Assembly: GCA_026419785.1 (NCBI GenBank)
Contig: JAODTK010004854.1
Location: 1 to 64,000 of the forward strand
Reading direction: 5' to 3'
DNA length: 64,000 bases
DNA from: Sclerodactyla briareus
Lineage: Eukaryota > Echinodermata > Holothuroidea > Dendrochirotida > Sclerodactylidae
In this document: positions 12,701 through 24,720 of the stretch, one piece after another
How positions within the stretch are numbered: position 1 is the first letter of the stretch
Layout of the letters: every line of letters begins with the position of its first letter
Position numbers and translations under genes: made by a program
Notes under the pieces: model-generated
Seen by the model: only the letters and a program-made list of their open reading frames with translations
Told to the model about the DNA's origin: nothing
Databases searched by the model: none

Positions 12701-12971
12701 CACTGCAGTAGTTTTGTTCAGTTATGTTACATTGCTGGACCTCCGCTTACAATTGAGGTATTTATAGACATATAATTGGCAATGAATGGGAAGTACCATG
12801 ACCTGTATAAAGTCAGCTTTAAAGTCGTGCTTGACTCATCTGCAGTAGTTTTATGTCCGTTCATGTACCTTGCTGACCCTACGATTACCATTGAGGTCAT
12901 TTATAGACATTTAATGGCAATGAATGGGAAGTACCATGACTGTATAAATGTCAGATTTAAAGTCGTCTGAC
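12701..12971. repeat. Two-copy tandem duplication, about 135-bp unit
   Basis: Units at about 12701-12834 and 12838-12971 share 'CTGCAGTAGTTTT', 'ATTTATAGACAT' and 'GGCAATGAATGGGAAGTACCATGAC'-type words, with scattered substitutions and small indels. Non-coding. Confidence 0.9.
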
Positions 12972-13139
12972 TAGCTCTGGCGAAAACCTTTCCTGGGCTC
13001 AGCAGCTCTCGGAGGGGAAGTTTCAATTTAGACCTGTGAGTCAAAAATGCCGGGTGAGCGTGATCAGGGTCCTGTTCAATCTGCGATGGATTTATGCCTT
13101 TTCCAGGAAGTATTAATTTTCCTATTTTGGAAACGGACT

Positions 13140-13560
13140 AAAGCCCCGTTTCCCACAGTTGAGAATTTGATCACGACGGCGCTACGGATTAGCAATTTTT
13201 CCCAAGGTTGGATTTCGTGAACACATTTTGGTTGATCGTGTTCATCGTAGTGGCGCCGTAGTAGCGGCCTCTGATCGTCGCAGTGATTCTTAACGCTGTC
13301 GCGAGCGGCGAAGGTCTACGTTTTTTTTCTTCAAAAAAGTCGTAATGAGTCAGAGAGGCTTCTCAATTCGTGACATCGAATTGGACTTCGTAGCGGTTTT
13401 TTGTCGCACTAGTCGTAAGCGGCCTTTGGTCATTCGTATGATCGTGAGGCTAACATTGGTGACGAGGGCGCGCCTACGATGGCCAAGCGACTTAAGTTTC
13501 CGAATGACGCTCAAATTTCTGCTAAGGCCAACAAGAAAAAAGTCAAGAGGGGAATAAGTG
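13140..13560. repeat. Palindrome-rich GC segment, MITE-like
   Basis: Begins with 'AAGCCCCGTTTCCCACAG' and contains imperfect inverted words built on GGCGCTACGG and CGTAGTGGCGCCGTAG (13171-13265). Openings of the type 'GCCCCGTTTCACAC' followed by repeated CG-rich palindromes are common in short DNA transposons of invertebrates. No transposase frame is seen, and the ends are not defined. Confidence 0.35.
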
Positions 13561-13599
13561 TATACTACATCGTTGAAAAAAACATTTACGTTTGTTTTA

Positions 13600-16020
13600 A
13601 TCATCTGCGAATTTCTTCTACCAGATGCCCCCACGCATACCTTGTTGCTTCATAATGAAGATGGTATAGCATAGTGCAAGATTCTGGAAACCTCTTAGTG
13701 AGAGTACCCTGTTTCAGAATGCGCAGGAAAGTCGACGATCTATTACGGACAAAAAAAAAAGCACAGAAACAACTAATCAATTCGGGAATGAAAAGAAAAA
13801 TCGATGCGCCTCGGCAGAAAACCGTATAGGCAGTAAAGTTATAACAGTACGATGTGAATTAGAGCTTATTAATGCGAAGTTCGAATAAGCGGAGGCTGTC
13901 AAACAGAACGTATTCTAATCTTTTGACGAGATGCGAATCATATCGCCCGAATCACGTCACATTAACATACTTATAAGTGCGGGCGCTTGTTCGGGGCTTA
14001 GCGGACACGGTTCATACGACTTCTGCTCTGCATAGAGCTCCAGTACCGGCATGGTCCAAGTATGTTGCCACAGATCGAGGAATGTTTTATAACTCGAGGG
14101 GTTTATTGCAGTGGAAAAGGGGCAGGACACCATAGTAGACCCTATCGCTATAGTTCTCCACAAGTGAAAGGTTGTTTTCCAGCTAAACTCAGTTGAAAGT
14201 GTTTACCATGAATCGGAAGTCATTTTTATCCATGAAAATTGAAAAATAACAAACACACTGTGTGATTGAAACTTAGGCACTGTTTTCGAAAAATACATGT
14301 TTTATTACTCACCGGAATAAAAAAAATGGGTTAGTATTCCAAGCCTAATCAGGGATTCGTATAAGTGTTCCCCTAAACAAAAAACTTGCCTAACAGCAGC
14401 AGTGATCGTGGGCTAGAGAAGTGTCTGATGTTTTGCATTGTATGTATAGGGTTAGGAGTAATGTGTGCTTATCATTATTTTCCTGATGCGTCCTCCTATG
14501 TTTGCCTGAGGTATTGTCAAGCTGGACATTAGTTTCAGTTTGGCCAATTATAATAATTTACAACGTTTTGAAATTCAGGTTGGGAGCTTGCAGAGTGTAT
14601 AGGCCGTTATTGAATAATGTTATTCAAAATATTCAGTATCAATTCATCAGAAATATCATCTGCCCTTATGAGCCACGCCATCATTATTTGCGGACGATTG
14701 AGCTAAATGAAGGAGCGCGAAGAAATAACAATCAAGGTCCCTCTGGACAAGACTACCATTCAACTTGTATCAGGGGGATGAGCCCATGGTGTTTTGCAAC
14801 GAACAAAACTAATTATCCTTGGTATCTCCCAGTCAATAATGCAAAAAATGTTGAAAGACAGATTTTTAGTTCATATGAAAATAAAGGTTTTATGGGAAAT
14901 GGCAGTTTGAATAGACACGTAAATGGATGTGCCAAAATATCTGGAAGAAGGAGGATCGATACGAAAGCGGAAGGGAGGGTCTCATCATATGTTAGTTACT
15001 ATAATTAATAGGCCTTATACTGGCACAAACTTTGCGGACAATGAGGGTACTCAAAACGTATTCGGGTGACTCGATCTATGAATACTCCAGAGCCAAAAAA
15101 AGATCAATCTGACTCGAAATACTCATTTGATTGAGTGATGAATGATTACCGACTTATTTGAACGATTTTGAACACAAAATACAATATGGCAAACAAAAGG
15201 TAAGAATGTGGCTCAGGGTTACTACAGAAATCGTATCTCGTTCTGATATAGCGCTTTTGCCACGTGGAAAACATGCTCAAAAAGGCTTCACAATATGACC
15301 ATGATGATAGATAATGACTTGTCACATCTGTGATTATAAGCACGCACCTCGTGCTGGTTCCATCCCGACCAACACTTACTGTCGTAACTCGTCGTGTCCC
15401 GGGGGGGGGGGGGGGGTCCATTAGGCTGCCACCATACGGCACGCTCGCTACTGTTAACAAGTGACCAACATGAACCGCTTCTGGGTGGCGTGGTACATTC
15501 CAGGAGACATGCCTTGTCCAAAAGCACTGCGGAAAAGTCCTAGGCTTACAATGGGCTACGAAACTAGCTAGCGTTATTGTGCAGTCTGGGAATCTAGGGA
15601 TACCGACTGAGCGAAACGCCCTCCCCGAAAGCTACTGCAAGTTTGTAAAATTGATAAACCCACTACGTAAGTGTGGATGATGAAATGAGAATCAAGAGAA
15701 TGTGGAAACAAATGAAAACGCAAACCACCCACCTACATACATTTACCAAACGTAGTAGCAAGTTGAACGACACCGATCACATTTGCTGTACTACAATATG
15801 TTCTTTCATTTTAAGCTTGAAAAATGCTATAGTCTGCGGACTTTAAAAGTTCCCTTAGCCTTCATTTCATGACCTTTGCAGCCAAGACGCTACCCATACT
15901 GTAGTATCATTGTGTTGACTGATACGAAAAATACAATTGAAAACGATTGTGAAACGATAATATTCATAATTTCCGTAAATTTTGATCCATAATAAGTCAA
16001 TAATGTCCAGTCAGGCGCGC
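13600..16020. other. Intergenic with unassigned open frames
   Basis: Holds a 168-codon open frame on + (14502-15008, no ATG at its first codon, no domain recognised, Asn/Arg-rich C-terminal half) and a 69-codon frame on - (13957-14163). In an A/T-rich 64-kb window a few frames of this length are expected by chance. There is a G16 tract at 15401-15416. Confidence 0.4.
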
Positions 16021-16029
16021 GGACATTTT

Positions 16030-16225
16030 TTGTCGTATATTGGGGGGGGGGGTGGCTAATGGAATGTTACACTATCTAAGCGTAGCGCCACCATTGGTTG
16101 GCGCGAAGCGTGCACGAAATTTTGGGGTTTTCCAGCCCTCTAGCTGGCCGGAAACGGCATTTGCCGAAGTGCCGGTGCTACAAATATCTAGGCATAAAAT
16201 TCAGGTCTCATGTGTGAAATGGCAT
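16030..16225 (+). repeat. Dispersed repeat R-B, copy 1
   Basis: Aligns with 36225-36415. Both start with a G run, then share GGTTGGCGCGA, GGCCGGAAAACGGCA-like and CCGA-GTGC-like words, and end near 'GTCTCATGTGTG'. Function and class are unknown. Confidence 0.55.
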
Positions 16226-16649
16226 GAATATCAGAAACAAATCAGAGAAAAAGTGCAATTGAATATAAGTTTTTAATACAAGTTGAATGAAAATGTCACT
16301 CCGTACAAGAAATTCATTTGATCCAGCCTATTTACATTTAAAACACCCTTTCTAAGTATGGTACGTGTTGACAGGTTGAGATGCGCTGTCGTTTCCGTGA
16401 ATGTATAGCTATGCCCATGTGCATAATCTAGGCATATGTTAAACAATACATTTGAAATTGCAAAATTTGAAGATTGACCGACCAAAGTAATCCTTACACT
16501 GTGTGGATGAGGGTGATCCCACAGAAATTTTTATTCTTTAAATTTGGTATGCTTTTTTGCTGAAATATAGCCTACCAACTTACTGTACATCAAGAACGAC
16601 CATTTTTCAAAATGGATACTTTCCATAATAGTTACTTAATTTTTAGCTG

Positions 16650-17000
16650 CGGGAGAGCAGCTCTACAAGTCATCATGTCGCTCCGTCTGTACGTTCGTTC
16701 GTTCGTTCGTTCGTTCGTTCGTTCGTTCGTTAGTTCGTCCCGTCTGCTCGTCACGTTCATTCATAACTTCTAAACCGTACGTCCGATCAGGTTAAAACTT
16801 GGTAGGAGGATGGCGCTCGCTACTGGCTAGGCTGAGCCACATTTATTTTCTCCAATAGTTATTAGATTTTAATTAAATCCAATTGTTTACCCCAATTTCT
16901 AACTTCCATTCAGCTCTCTGACTGTGAGAGTGTCAGGAGTGAAAGCATCGCAACCTCGATTGATTCGATTTGATGGGTCGCCTGGAGCAGTTCCCAACGG
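16650..17000. repeat. Dispersed repeat with internal (TTCG)n
   Basis: A (TTCG)n microsatellite (16690-16738) sits inside a longer unit reading 'AGTCATCATGTCGCTCCGTCTGTACG ... AACTTCTAAACCGTACGTCCGATCAGG'. I recognise this organisation as a widespread non-coding dispersed repeat of marine invertebrate genomes. That is recollection, not a search result. Confidence 0.6.
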
Positions 17001-17364
17001 GCTATGTAATAATGTGGATATAGGACATTAGCGTGTACATAGGCTCAGTGATGGTGCACTGGGTGAAATAATGCAGAAGAAGAACAGTGAATATGTTCCA
17101 AACCGATAGCGACGGCAGTACAGGCTTCTGCTCACGAGTATCACAGTACGGCCATTACGGGACCTCAAAAAGATTGAAATGAAGATGACTATATGCGATA
17201 TATCGCCTACAGAGTGCTTAATATATGATTGATCGATCACTATCACGAGTATTCCTAGAAATGTGAAATATAATTTAAACAATCAGGCGTGAGATTTATA
17301 TACATACATTGAATGTTCTGAACACTCTTCAAATATTGGGGGATAACAAGCGTGTTTCCCCTCA

Positions 17365-17440
17365 TTTTTCAATGGGGGGGGGGGCTGATGAGCCCCCCAC
17401 AAACCCCGCCCCCCGGTTCCGCCGCCACTGGTCCTCCAGT
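17365..17440 (-). repeat. G-tract dispersed repeat ('GGCGGAACC' type)
   Basis: On - it reads AGTGGCGGCGGAACCGGGG, then alternating G and C tracts. Related sequences lie at 24664-24720 (+) and 47300-47384 (-, AGTGGCGGAGCCAGAAG). This accounts for some of the window's poly-G runs. Confidence 0.5.
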
Positions 17441-17529
17441 AGAGTGCTCGTATCGATTTTGGTACAATGTACAATGGTTTATTTCTGCGTGTTTTTCTGT
17501 ATGAATAGATACGGAGGGGCATGAAATTG

Positions 17530-18540
17530 GAGTTATGAATTTGATGTAATAGTAGTCAAGTTTAAACTTCAACCTCAAATGATATTGAAACAAGCTTGGG
17601 GTACATTGTTTCAAAAGAATTTTCGGGTATATAAAAATTGGTTTTCGTCGTTGTAATCGCTATATTCTCTATTTTTGCATGACTCACTCCCTTCAAACCC
17701 ATTTTTGTATTAAATTCAATCAAATCCATCAGTTCGGAGGATATTCTCTTGCTCAGTGATTCAGTGTCTCCTTATGTATGGCAAATGTTCTCCGTGACGG
17801 GGTACCTGAACATGACACGGGACACAAGGTTTGGTTCGGACCCCTCATTATAAGAATATGGATGTTATAAGCAAATAATGTTTTGATTGTTAAAGTTGGA
17901 ATAATTCATAGCATGATTTCGCGAAGGAATATAACCAAATTAAACGAGAAAAATCAGAATATGAAGATAGTTTTTATTATCCACGTGTAAAAACATTAAA
18001 ATGACTGAATACCGAGTAGGCCGGACGAAAATGAGCCCCATTTGGATTAAATGCAATTTCAAAATGTTTGGTAATCACACCCCTATACCGAAAACCGGCA
18101 CGGAAACAATGAGTCAGTGAGCTAATATTACACCACTCCGTAACACGTGTAATGTGATACTTGCATCCGAAGTCCTAGCTGATGCCACAGTGTGACGTTG
18201 GTATGGATGCACATTGTAACAGCCGTTGAGGGTCACGGTCTCGCGTGTGAGCTGTCACTTTGTGGTTTTTCTTGCCAGTAGGATGGTAGTACACACTCAC
18301 GATCCTGTGAAACTATTTAAATAGTTGTTCGTCCATAACGTCGACTTATTCCGTTCCCACGCAGCTCAAACGGGCATCTTTAAGCTGTGCTCTTGACGTG
18401 CAGTGTGGCTGACGATTGTACTCACGTAGCTCCTGACACGCCCTGTCTCGTGATGTGAGCCTTTGCTGGGGTTATCTGACCAGTGTGTTGCGGAAGTTGG
18501 GGTAAAAATTGTGCTCTCATATATTCCCTTGTCCCGTCCT
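17530..18540. other. Intergenic upstream of the 18.6-kb gene
   Basis: No coding frame seen. The last part (about 18380-18548) could hold promoter or 5' untranslated sequence of the following gene. It ends in a pyrimidine-rich stretch and AG at 18548-18549, a plausible acceptor. Confidence 0.35.
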
Positions 18541-18549
18541 CCTGCACAG

Positions 18550-19563
18550 AAGAGGAAATTTACGCCACCATGAAGAGGTAAGGCAGGATGTATGTATGTA
18601 TGTATGTAGGTTATGTATGTATGTATGTATGTAATGTATGTATGGTAGTTGTATGTATGATTTCTGCACCTATGAGACCTGTAATAGCCGAACCCACTTT
18701 TTGAAATTGATAGTTGACCCCATTTAGAGCCTGTAACAGACGGAATTTCCACTAGGCCTGAATGTTAGAAGCTCATACGTTGTATTTTGGTTCCCCCTCA
18801 GAAATAGTGACGATACCTATCGTGTTGGGAAGTTATATGCCTTTCACCAGCACCAGACCTCTGCGGGCGGGTTTTTCTCTTTCAAGGTAAGGACCTATAA
18901 ATACGAAGGTGTGCAGTCCTTGAAATCGGTTTTGATTGAACGTTCACTGACGTTTGGAGTTCTTCAATATCGAGAAGATTAGGTAAGATTATGGTTCAGA
19001 TCCCAATACCTAAGCGAATCTATGAAGTCCTCGTGACTCGCTTAGGGTCAAAAGTTAACCTGGTTCGTGTTGAGTTAACAGATAATTACGGACCTGACTC
19101 AGTACGTTGGCGTTTCTGTCCTCTGGAAGAATTCTTCTCACCAGTCGCAGATTTGAGCTCGATGAAGAAAATAGTGCATACTGGTTCTATCTACCTATAA
19201 GATACACGAAATGGTCCCTACAATTTACAACATTTCGCACTGCCACACGCCTACATCTTTCCTCAAATAGATATATTGGCTCCAATCATTATCAACGTCC
19301 ATGATGATACCTCCCATGAACCCTTGTTAACCGTGATGTCGTTGTTCAGAGAGCATGCTTCTTACCTTGTCGGTACACCGATCAGGGTGGAGCAGTCGAA
19401 GTTGGCAGATCGAGTTATTAATTTAATTTTCCGTTTGAGGGCCAGGTTATACAAATACCAAGACTTCAACCAGAATGCCAGCAGCCGCAGTGCTCCCGAC
19501 GGCCCACACTTGAATATTGACGTTCAAACTCTAAACATTCAAAGCAATTTCAATGTGGTCTAG
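18550..19563 (+). CDS. Unrecognised gene with three predicted exons
   Basis: Exon 1 (about 18550-18577) carries GCCACCATGAAG, an excellent Kozak context, with ATG at 18570 and a GTAAGG donor at 18578. The 224-bp intron contains an (ATGT)n microsatellite. Exon 2 (18802-18886, 85 bp) follows a textbook acceptor (TTCCCCCTCAG) and completes the split Arg codon in frame. It ends AAG before GTAAGG. Exon 3 opens at 19000 after TTCAG in the same phase and reads to a stop at 19561-19563, with a single in-frame TAA at 19198-19200. A second frame is also open across 19107-19301. The last 95 codons are polar and rich in Ile, Asn and Arg, with no signal peptide or membrane segment. I do not recognise the family. 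The phase agreement across both introns is the main support. Confidence 0.45.
18588..18660. repeat. (ATGT)n microsatellite inside predicted intron 1
   Basis: An imperfect ATGT array with GG and AA interruptions. Confidence 0.95.
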
Positions 19564-19569
19564 TTTGTT

Positions 19570-22130
19570 TTGGCTACTTTGGACATATCGTTTTTATATA
19601 TACAATATTTATTATAATTTTCGAGGGGTGCTAGCTGTATGGCGCAGACCAACAGATAAGTGAAATGTTTGAATCCTGTATCAGAACCGATTAGATTTCC
19701 GGTTGCTCTTGTGTAGATCTTTTTGTCCTCAATGCACCGCCAACCAACCCAGGCGTTATTTGACGTAACCCGTGAGCCCTAGTTGAGGTACTTTATTAAC
19801 ATTTTGATACATCGAGGTTAATTTTGAAGAATCCGTACTTGCGGCTAGGTTCTTCACGAGTATTATCGCGGCAGAATGCGGAATTGGTGAGTCTATATTT
19901 GGGTAACTAATGTGAATATTGGCATTGAAGGGGTATCATCTTTTAGGTCTTGGCTATTTGTTACTTACTAATGTTTTTTAATTTTGTTGAACTACTACCA
20001 TCTAATTCTACAATCTAGTTGAGTGGTCAAAAAATGTAATAATTTCTGTAACTTTAAATTACATCAATTGGCCATATATATTTTAGGAAAATGTGTGACA
20101 TTAAAAATTAGGAAGTCATCTTCGAATATTGTTTTTGGATTTTATTGAATCATTTTTTGAAATATGTTGTGATAATATACAATTTACTATTGAATTAGTT
20201 TTTGGTGGGAAGTTCTGTATACTCACAGTTAAGGGTCTCAACAAAATTCCATCTCCCTTTACAACACTGGGAAGTTTTGCACAGAATCATGGTAATAATT
20301 CATATGCCAAACCAACCGACCTAACATCACGCGTACAGTTTTTGGAGCTTTACCGGTTGATAACCATAAAGTTTGAAAGGAGAGTTTTTCCACCGAAACA
20401 GAAAATAATACGGGTCTTTTTTCAATTCATAATACCATCATCATGTCCTCTGTCAAATTTACGTTGTGAAACATTACAAGACACCTGTACCCTGAACTTT
20501 CCTTCTATGCAATTTGGATTGAGCTGTTTGTTCAGAGTAGGTCCTACAGAACACAGACATGCTAAAGCAATGCTAATAGTTCATATTGTACATTCTTACA
20601 ACATACAACGGTGAATTTATGATTGTTGCTCAATCATTGAAATGAATCATATGGCAGCGAATAATTCTTCTGTAAGCTTTTGGATGTCTTCCCCCCCCCC
20701 CCCTCTTTGTTGTGTAATTTTCAATGTGGTTACAATCCAATGCAACACTAATTTTACCATGGGGAACCAATAATTTTTTGGACAGTGACAATTCGGATGA
20801 TGTCTTCAATTTATATGAACAAACCTCAATATGAATTTATATGAATGACTCCGGAACGCTTTTCTTAGGCTAGAAAACTGATTTTTTTTTTTTTTATAGA
20901 CTATTGGGGTCGTTAGCTTCCAGGAGAAGCCTTGTTTGATGTCCTGATCAATCCTTAACGCGGCGCGTCCCCGCCTGTTCTACCAATCATCAAACTTACC
21001 TTGGACTAGGATGCTTCCGCCCCGCAGAAGTTGAACCAATGAAACCAGTCCCTTCCATTTAGTGAGGGCGCCATCAATGCTTCTTTGATCACCATTGGTC
21101 TAGCCTTCTCCCGACCAATCTTCACATGACGCTTTCCTTGTGAGAAACACGTGAAAGTAAGTCTAACACGCATGTGACTGCGTTGAAGGTCTCTAGACTT
21201 CATTCCGGCTACAGCTTCATGGGATCTAGCTATAGAGCGGACTCTCCTGCCACTATATAGGTTGTGGTCTTAATATGGCGGTGGTTTGGGCTCAGAACAC
21301 GTGGGGCTCTGGGCCTTGCTTCAGGGTGGGGGTGCCGAGGCACTGACTTATTCCCCACACTTGTATTAACGATAAAATCTCATCAGTCGCTAAATCAACA
21401 GGCCCCATACCGCTGTAAAAAGTAAATCACCTCTTAAACACTGATAATTTCACAATTTTGATATGCCTTAGCAACGAAATATTTTAGGGAGTTAACGTAA
21501 TGGAGAAATTTGTTCGTCCGTGCAAACTACATCCGGTGACCTACTCTGACTTCTTCTGACCTTTTGACCTCATTTAATCTAATGACTTGTGACTTTCTTC
21601 TGGGTCAGTTCGTCGTAAAGACCAGATTCGTCATGTTGCAACAAACCAATAAGTCATTACACTGACGTACTGAAACACTTCTATCACCAGTTACGTCCTC
21701 AGTAAAAGGGTGAAACAACTTTGGAACACTGATAAATTTCATGTTGGACATTGACTCCTCGTTTGTTTACAATTTCTGATTTGATGATCAGAGGAAGGAA
21801 CTTGTTACTTGCAAGTCAATAATTGACAACACAATTCAGCTTGTTGTGCTGGTCGAATTTATTGATCTATTTAATCTATTGAAAGCTGATGGCCCGGCGG
21901 TACAACTGGCGCTGATATAGCAGCCAGTACTTCCCGGGTTTCAAATGAGCAGAGGTAATGATTGTCAAACAGCGCCTTGATCAGCTGTTAGCTGGATACG
22001 TGCGCTATATAAAGCTACTAATTATCAACATTATCAATGTCTGACTGCATAGACTAATATTCAGATGATGGAAGTACCAGACGTTAAGGTGTCATTTTTG
22101 AAGAACATTTAGATATAAATAGGCCTAATT
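19570..22130. other. Intergenic; one long A/T-rich open frame
   Basis: 20129-20614 (+) is open for 161 codons but lacks an ATG start, domain hits or splice context, so I do not call it a gene. A possible exon on - ends at 21000 with CCAAG followed by GTAAGT, but its frame is not persuasive. There is a C11 tract at 20692-20702. Confidence 0.4.
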
Positions 22131-22141
22131 GAGTAATTTAC

Positions 22142-22305
22142 CGATACAAAACCTTGATCTTTGGGCAGTTCTGATGGAAACCAGAACTTCAATGACGTCA
22201 CCAAACCGGAACCGATATATGCCGTACTGCTGACTGATAACTAGCTCGTATCTCTGTCCAACTTCAACCTCGTCGATGAAATAGGTCGACGGATTCGGCT
22301 TATCC
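22142..22305 (-). CDS. GHDC: GH3 domain-containing protein, one internal exon
   Basis: This exon lies between a good acceptor (CTGTCTGACAG, ending 22306) and a donor GTAAAT at 22141-22136. It encodes a segment rich in GH3-fold signatures: EVEVGQRYELVIS, then YGIYRFRFGDVIEV, and in the next frame GFHQNCPKIKVLYR. These match the family pattern VG..YE.V.T...GLYRYR.GDVV.VVGF...CP...F.YR that binds the acyl-adenylate substrate in plant GH3 enzymes. Animal GHDC is a poorly understood ER or secretory-pathway protein of about 500 residues. One base is missing between the two parts, just before the GF, and no other conserved change is seen. I found no neighbouring GHDC exon, so this is either one exon of a gene with long introns or an isolated gene fragment. 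Confidence 0.85.
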
Positions 22306-22309
22306 CTGT

Positions 22310-23460
22310 CAGACAGATGGAACGAGAAATGTGATGTAGGTATGAATACTGACTAAAGAAGACATTTCAGACTTTGTGATTCTTGCAATGAAAATTTTAA
22401 GATGACACCGTATCGGCATTGATGCGGCAGTATTATTAATGAAAACCTGATAATTTTTGCATGTTCACTGGACTGGAAAGGGTGTTGTGAGTGCTGTGGA
22501 GTGTGTTGGTGGAGTCTCGGACTTCCTTCCCGTCTTTCGCTAAGTAGGAAATAGATTTTCCGGTAACGACTGCGCTGATTTTGTTTTTTTCATCTCATTT
22601 TATTTCAGCTGTGCATAATAATAACATACAGTCTTCTAATGATCTCAGGGTCAACCATAATTTTATAATATGAAACAATCTCGGAAATGATATAACCGAG
22701 GGTATAACTTTTTCTTATGAAGAAGAAAATACTCAATTTCTAAACATGATCTAAATTATGAGAAAAATGAACCACGTTTAATGCTTTTCCATTTTCCATT
22801 TTACACGAAAATTTGAAATATTTCACATGAAGAATGAAAAAATTAATAGGATGCTTCAAGTTTTCTAAATACCGGGCTAAATTTAGAGTAATTGAGTAAG
22901 GTGTCTTCAAACAAAACCTGATTTGAACGAATTGATAACTTAGCTAATCGTTTCCTATGTTTTTCGACAATATGAAGATGCCAATTAGATTCTATTTCTG
23001 GAGATGGGGAGGGTGTAAGATACCTCCTCTTCCTGACTAGAAAGCGTCACACCAGTTTCATATTCATCACACCAGACATTCTGGATCTACAGTGTTTGAA
23101 AGGTTTAAGACTCTGGCCTCTGTTGACCTCGGATAACCTGTTTTGACTAACGAAAAAAAAAAAGATTCATGTACCCAGCATGGAGAACATACAAGTTTGA
23201 ACTTAATCCACACAGACATGGTTGAATGTTCCTAGCCGAAATTGCCCAAAATATCTTTTCGTCATACAAATTTCAATCTTCTACCGTATTACCTTCCGAA
23301 ACTGCTTTTTTACATCTGACCTAGTTCTGGACTTACAGAAGCCGTATAGAGGTTCTCATCTTGATCGTGCGAACCATCCTAGGCTAATCGTGTTCACTAG
23401 GTTTGAGACGTCTATTGTTGACCTTTTTGTCTTGAAATGACCTCTGACCACTAGAATTCA
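22310..23460. other. Intergenic or intron of the GH3 locus
   Basis: No further exon recognised. Positions 23000-23460 contain 'CTCTGTTGACCTCGGATAACC' and 'TTGACCTTTTTGTCTTGAAATGACCTCTGACC'-style words, like the array at 36985-37530, so probably a degenerate member of that repeat. Confidence 0.45.
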
Positions 23461-23541
23461 TAGGAATATATATACCAACAATTTGTATTCTAGCCTGGCA
23501 TGGTTAGATTATCACACACACGCGTTAGTACTTGTTTTGTT

Positions 23542-23601
23542 TTGTGTGTGTGTGTGTATATATATATATGTATGTGTGTGTGTGGTGTGTGTGTGTGTGT
23601 G

Positions 23602-23635
<34 letters not shown>

Positions 23636-23638
23636 GTT
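23542..23638. repeat. (GT)n/(TA)n compound microsatellite
   Basis: GT array with an internal TATATATATATG block, about 95 bp. It produces Cys/Val- and Thr/His-rich pseudo-frames on both strands. Confidence 0.97.
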
Positions 23639-23689
23639 CGTTCGTGTGTTCGTCATATTCTTTTTTTATAGTTTTGCGCGAATATCTCC

Positions 23690-24110
23690 ACTCTCCATTC
23701 ATTTTGCACACGCCTAAATAGTAAGAAACACAGGTCTCCTCTCGAAGTTAGACATATCTTTCCCTAATCCATGAGATTCGGGGGAGGACAATTTGCCATT
23801 TGGGGGATTTCTCTTCTAATTTTTGACGATTTTTCACGGTTGTTCAACATGCTTGGCAATTACAAAACCATACATACCCGAATAATTAAAAATTTCCTAA
23901 CAAGGCAAAAAGTGAAAAATGCTAACTGCTTTCTTGCATTCAGGAAAAATGCCAAAATTGTGAATTTAGGGGGTACCACACCATTTTTCGGCCAACTATT
24001 ACTAATATAACTAAATTGTGATGAGACAAAACGCCCCGAAACACAGATTTTAACTTGAATTTAGTAAATTTTATCATAAAGTATGGTTTTGGAAAAAACC
24101 TGATTTCCCA
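23690..24110 (-). repeat. Dispersed repeat R-A, copy 3 (degenerate)
   Basis: Shares with copies 1, 2 and 5 the order 'TTTTTCAC...', 'TTGCATT.AGG.AAAAT.CCAAAAT.GTG', 'TTTTCGGCCAA' and a GT array on its left side. Similarity is patchy. Confidence 0.5.
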
Positions 24111-24239
24111 TCTTTCCCCTCCCCACTGGACTGACCCAGAGAATGACTAAGTGTGAGGGGATAGGGTAAAGAATTGGAAGGATCTTCTCATTGATTAGTT
24201 ACCACAAATCAGAGCGAGACAAACCTGGCACTGGGAGCT

Positions 24240-24490
24240 CCCAAATGGGCGTCAACATGTGTGCAACTGAAAGTTTCATATGAATCCGACAAGGCACTAG
24301 GGAGTTATTGTACAAACACTATCAATTCAGTTTCGTTAAAAATCCAGATGGCCGCCGCCATAATGGTCCCGCGACGCCCACATTGAACTCACTCTCCCTG
24401 AGATTTTGTAAGGTGAACATGTGTGCAGAGTTCCGTGTCAATCAGAAATGTGTTAGAGATTATTGCGTTCACACGAAAATCGTCCGGTGC
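24240..24490 (+). repeat. Dispersed repeat R-C, copy 1
   Basis: Contains 'GATGGCCGCCGCCATAATGG', 'GCGACGCCCACATTGAACTCA', 'GAGATTTTGT', 'CATGTGTGCAGAGTTCCGTGTCAATC' and 'ATTGCGTTCACACGAAAATCGTCCGG', in the same order as at 41330-41690 and 58500-58650. It stops right after CGTCCGGTG and lacks the hairpin tail of copies 2 and 3. Confidence 0.8.
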
Positions 24491-24596
24491 ACATAGCATA
24501 ACTACATATACTCAACGAACCCAACATGTGAAAACAACTCTCTCTCTCTGGGTCACCAGTCAACAATCTAGAGCGAGATGAGTTGATAGACAAATC

Positions 24597-24720
24597 CCCC
24601 CCCCCCCCGGACAATATGTTTTATTGTCAACTAGGCTTCGGACCTGTACCTTCTGACAGATAAGCAGGGGCGCAAATATGGGGGTGTGGGGTGTTGCACC
24701 ACCACCCCCACCCCCTGAGA
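24597..24720 (+). repeat. C tract and 'GGGGCGC' G/C-tract repeat
   Basis: C12 at 24597-24608. From 24664, AGCAGGGGCGCAAATATGG continues into facing G- and C-rich runs that can fold back on each other. Related to 17365-17440. Confidence 0.45.

Noticed and set aside
14502-15008. Longest + strand open frame (168 codons) as a gene
   Set aside because: It does not begin with ATG, has no recognisable domain or splice context, and frames of this length are expected a few times by chance in a window of this size and composition.
20129-20614. 161-codon open frame as a gene
   Set aside because: A/T-rich composition, no ATG at its start, no domain and no acceptor or donor support.
21000-21203. Exon of the GH3 locus on the minus strand
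   Set aside because: A good GTAAGT donor is present, but the translation shows no GH3 pattern and the most protein-like frame contains a stop.
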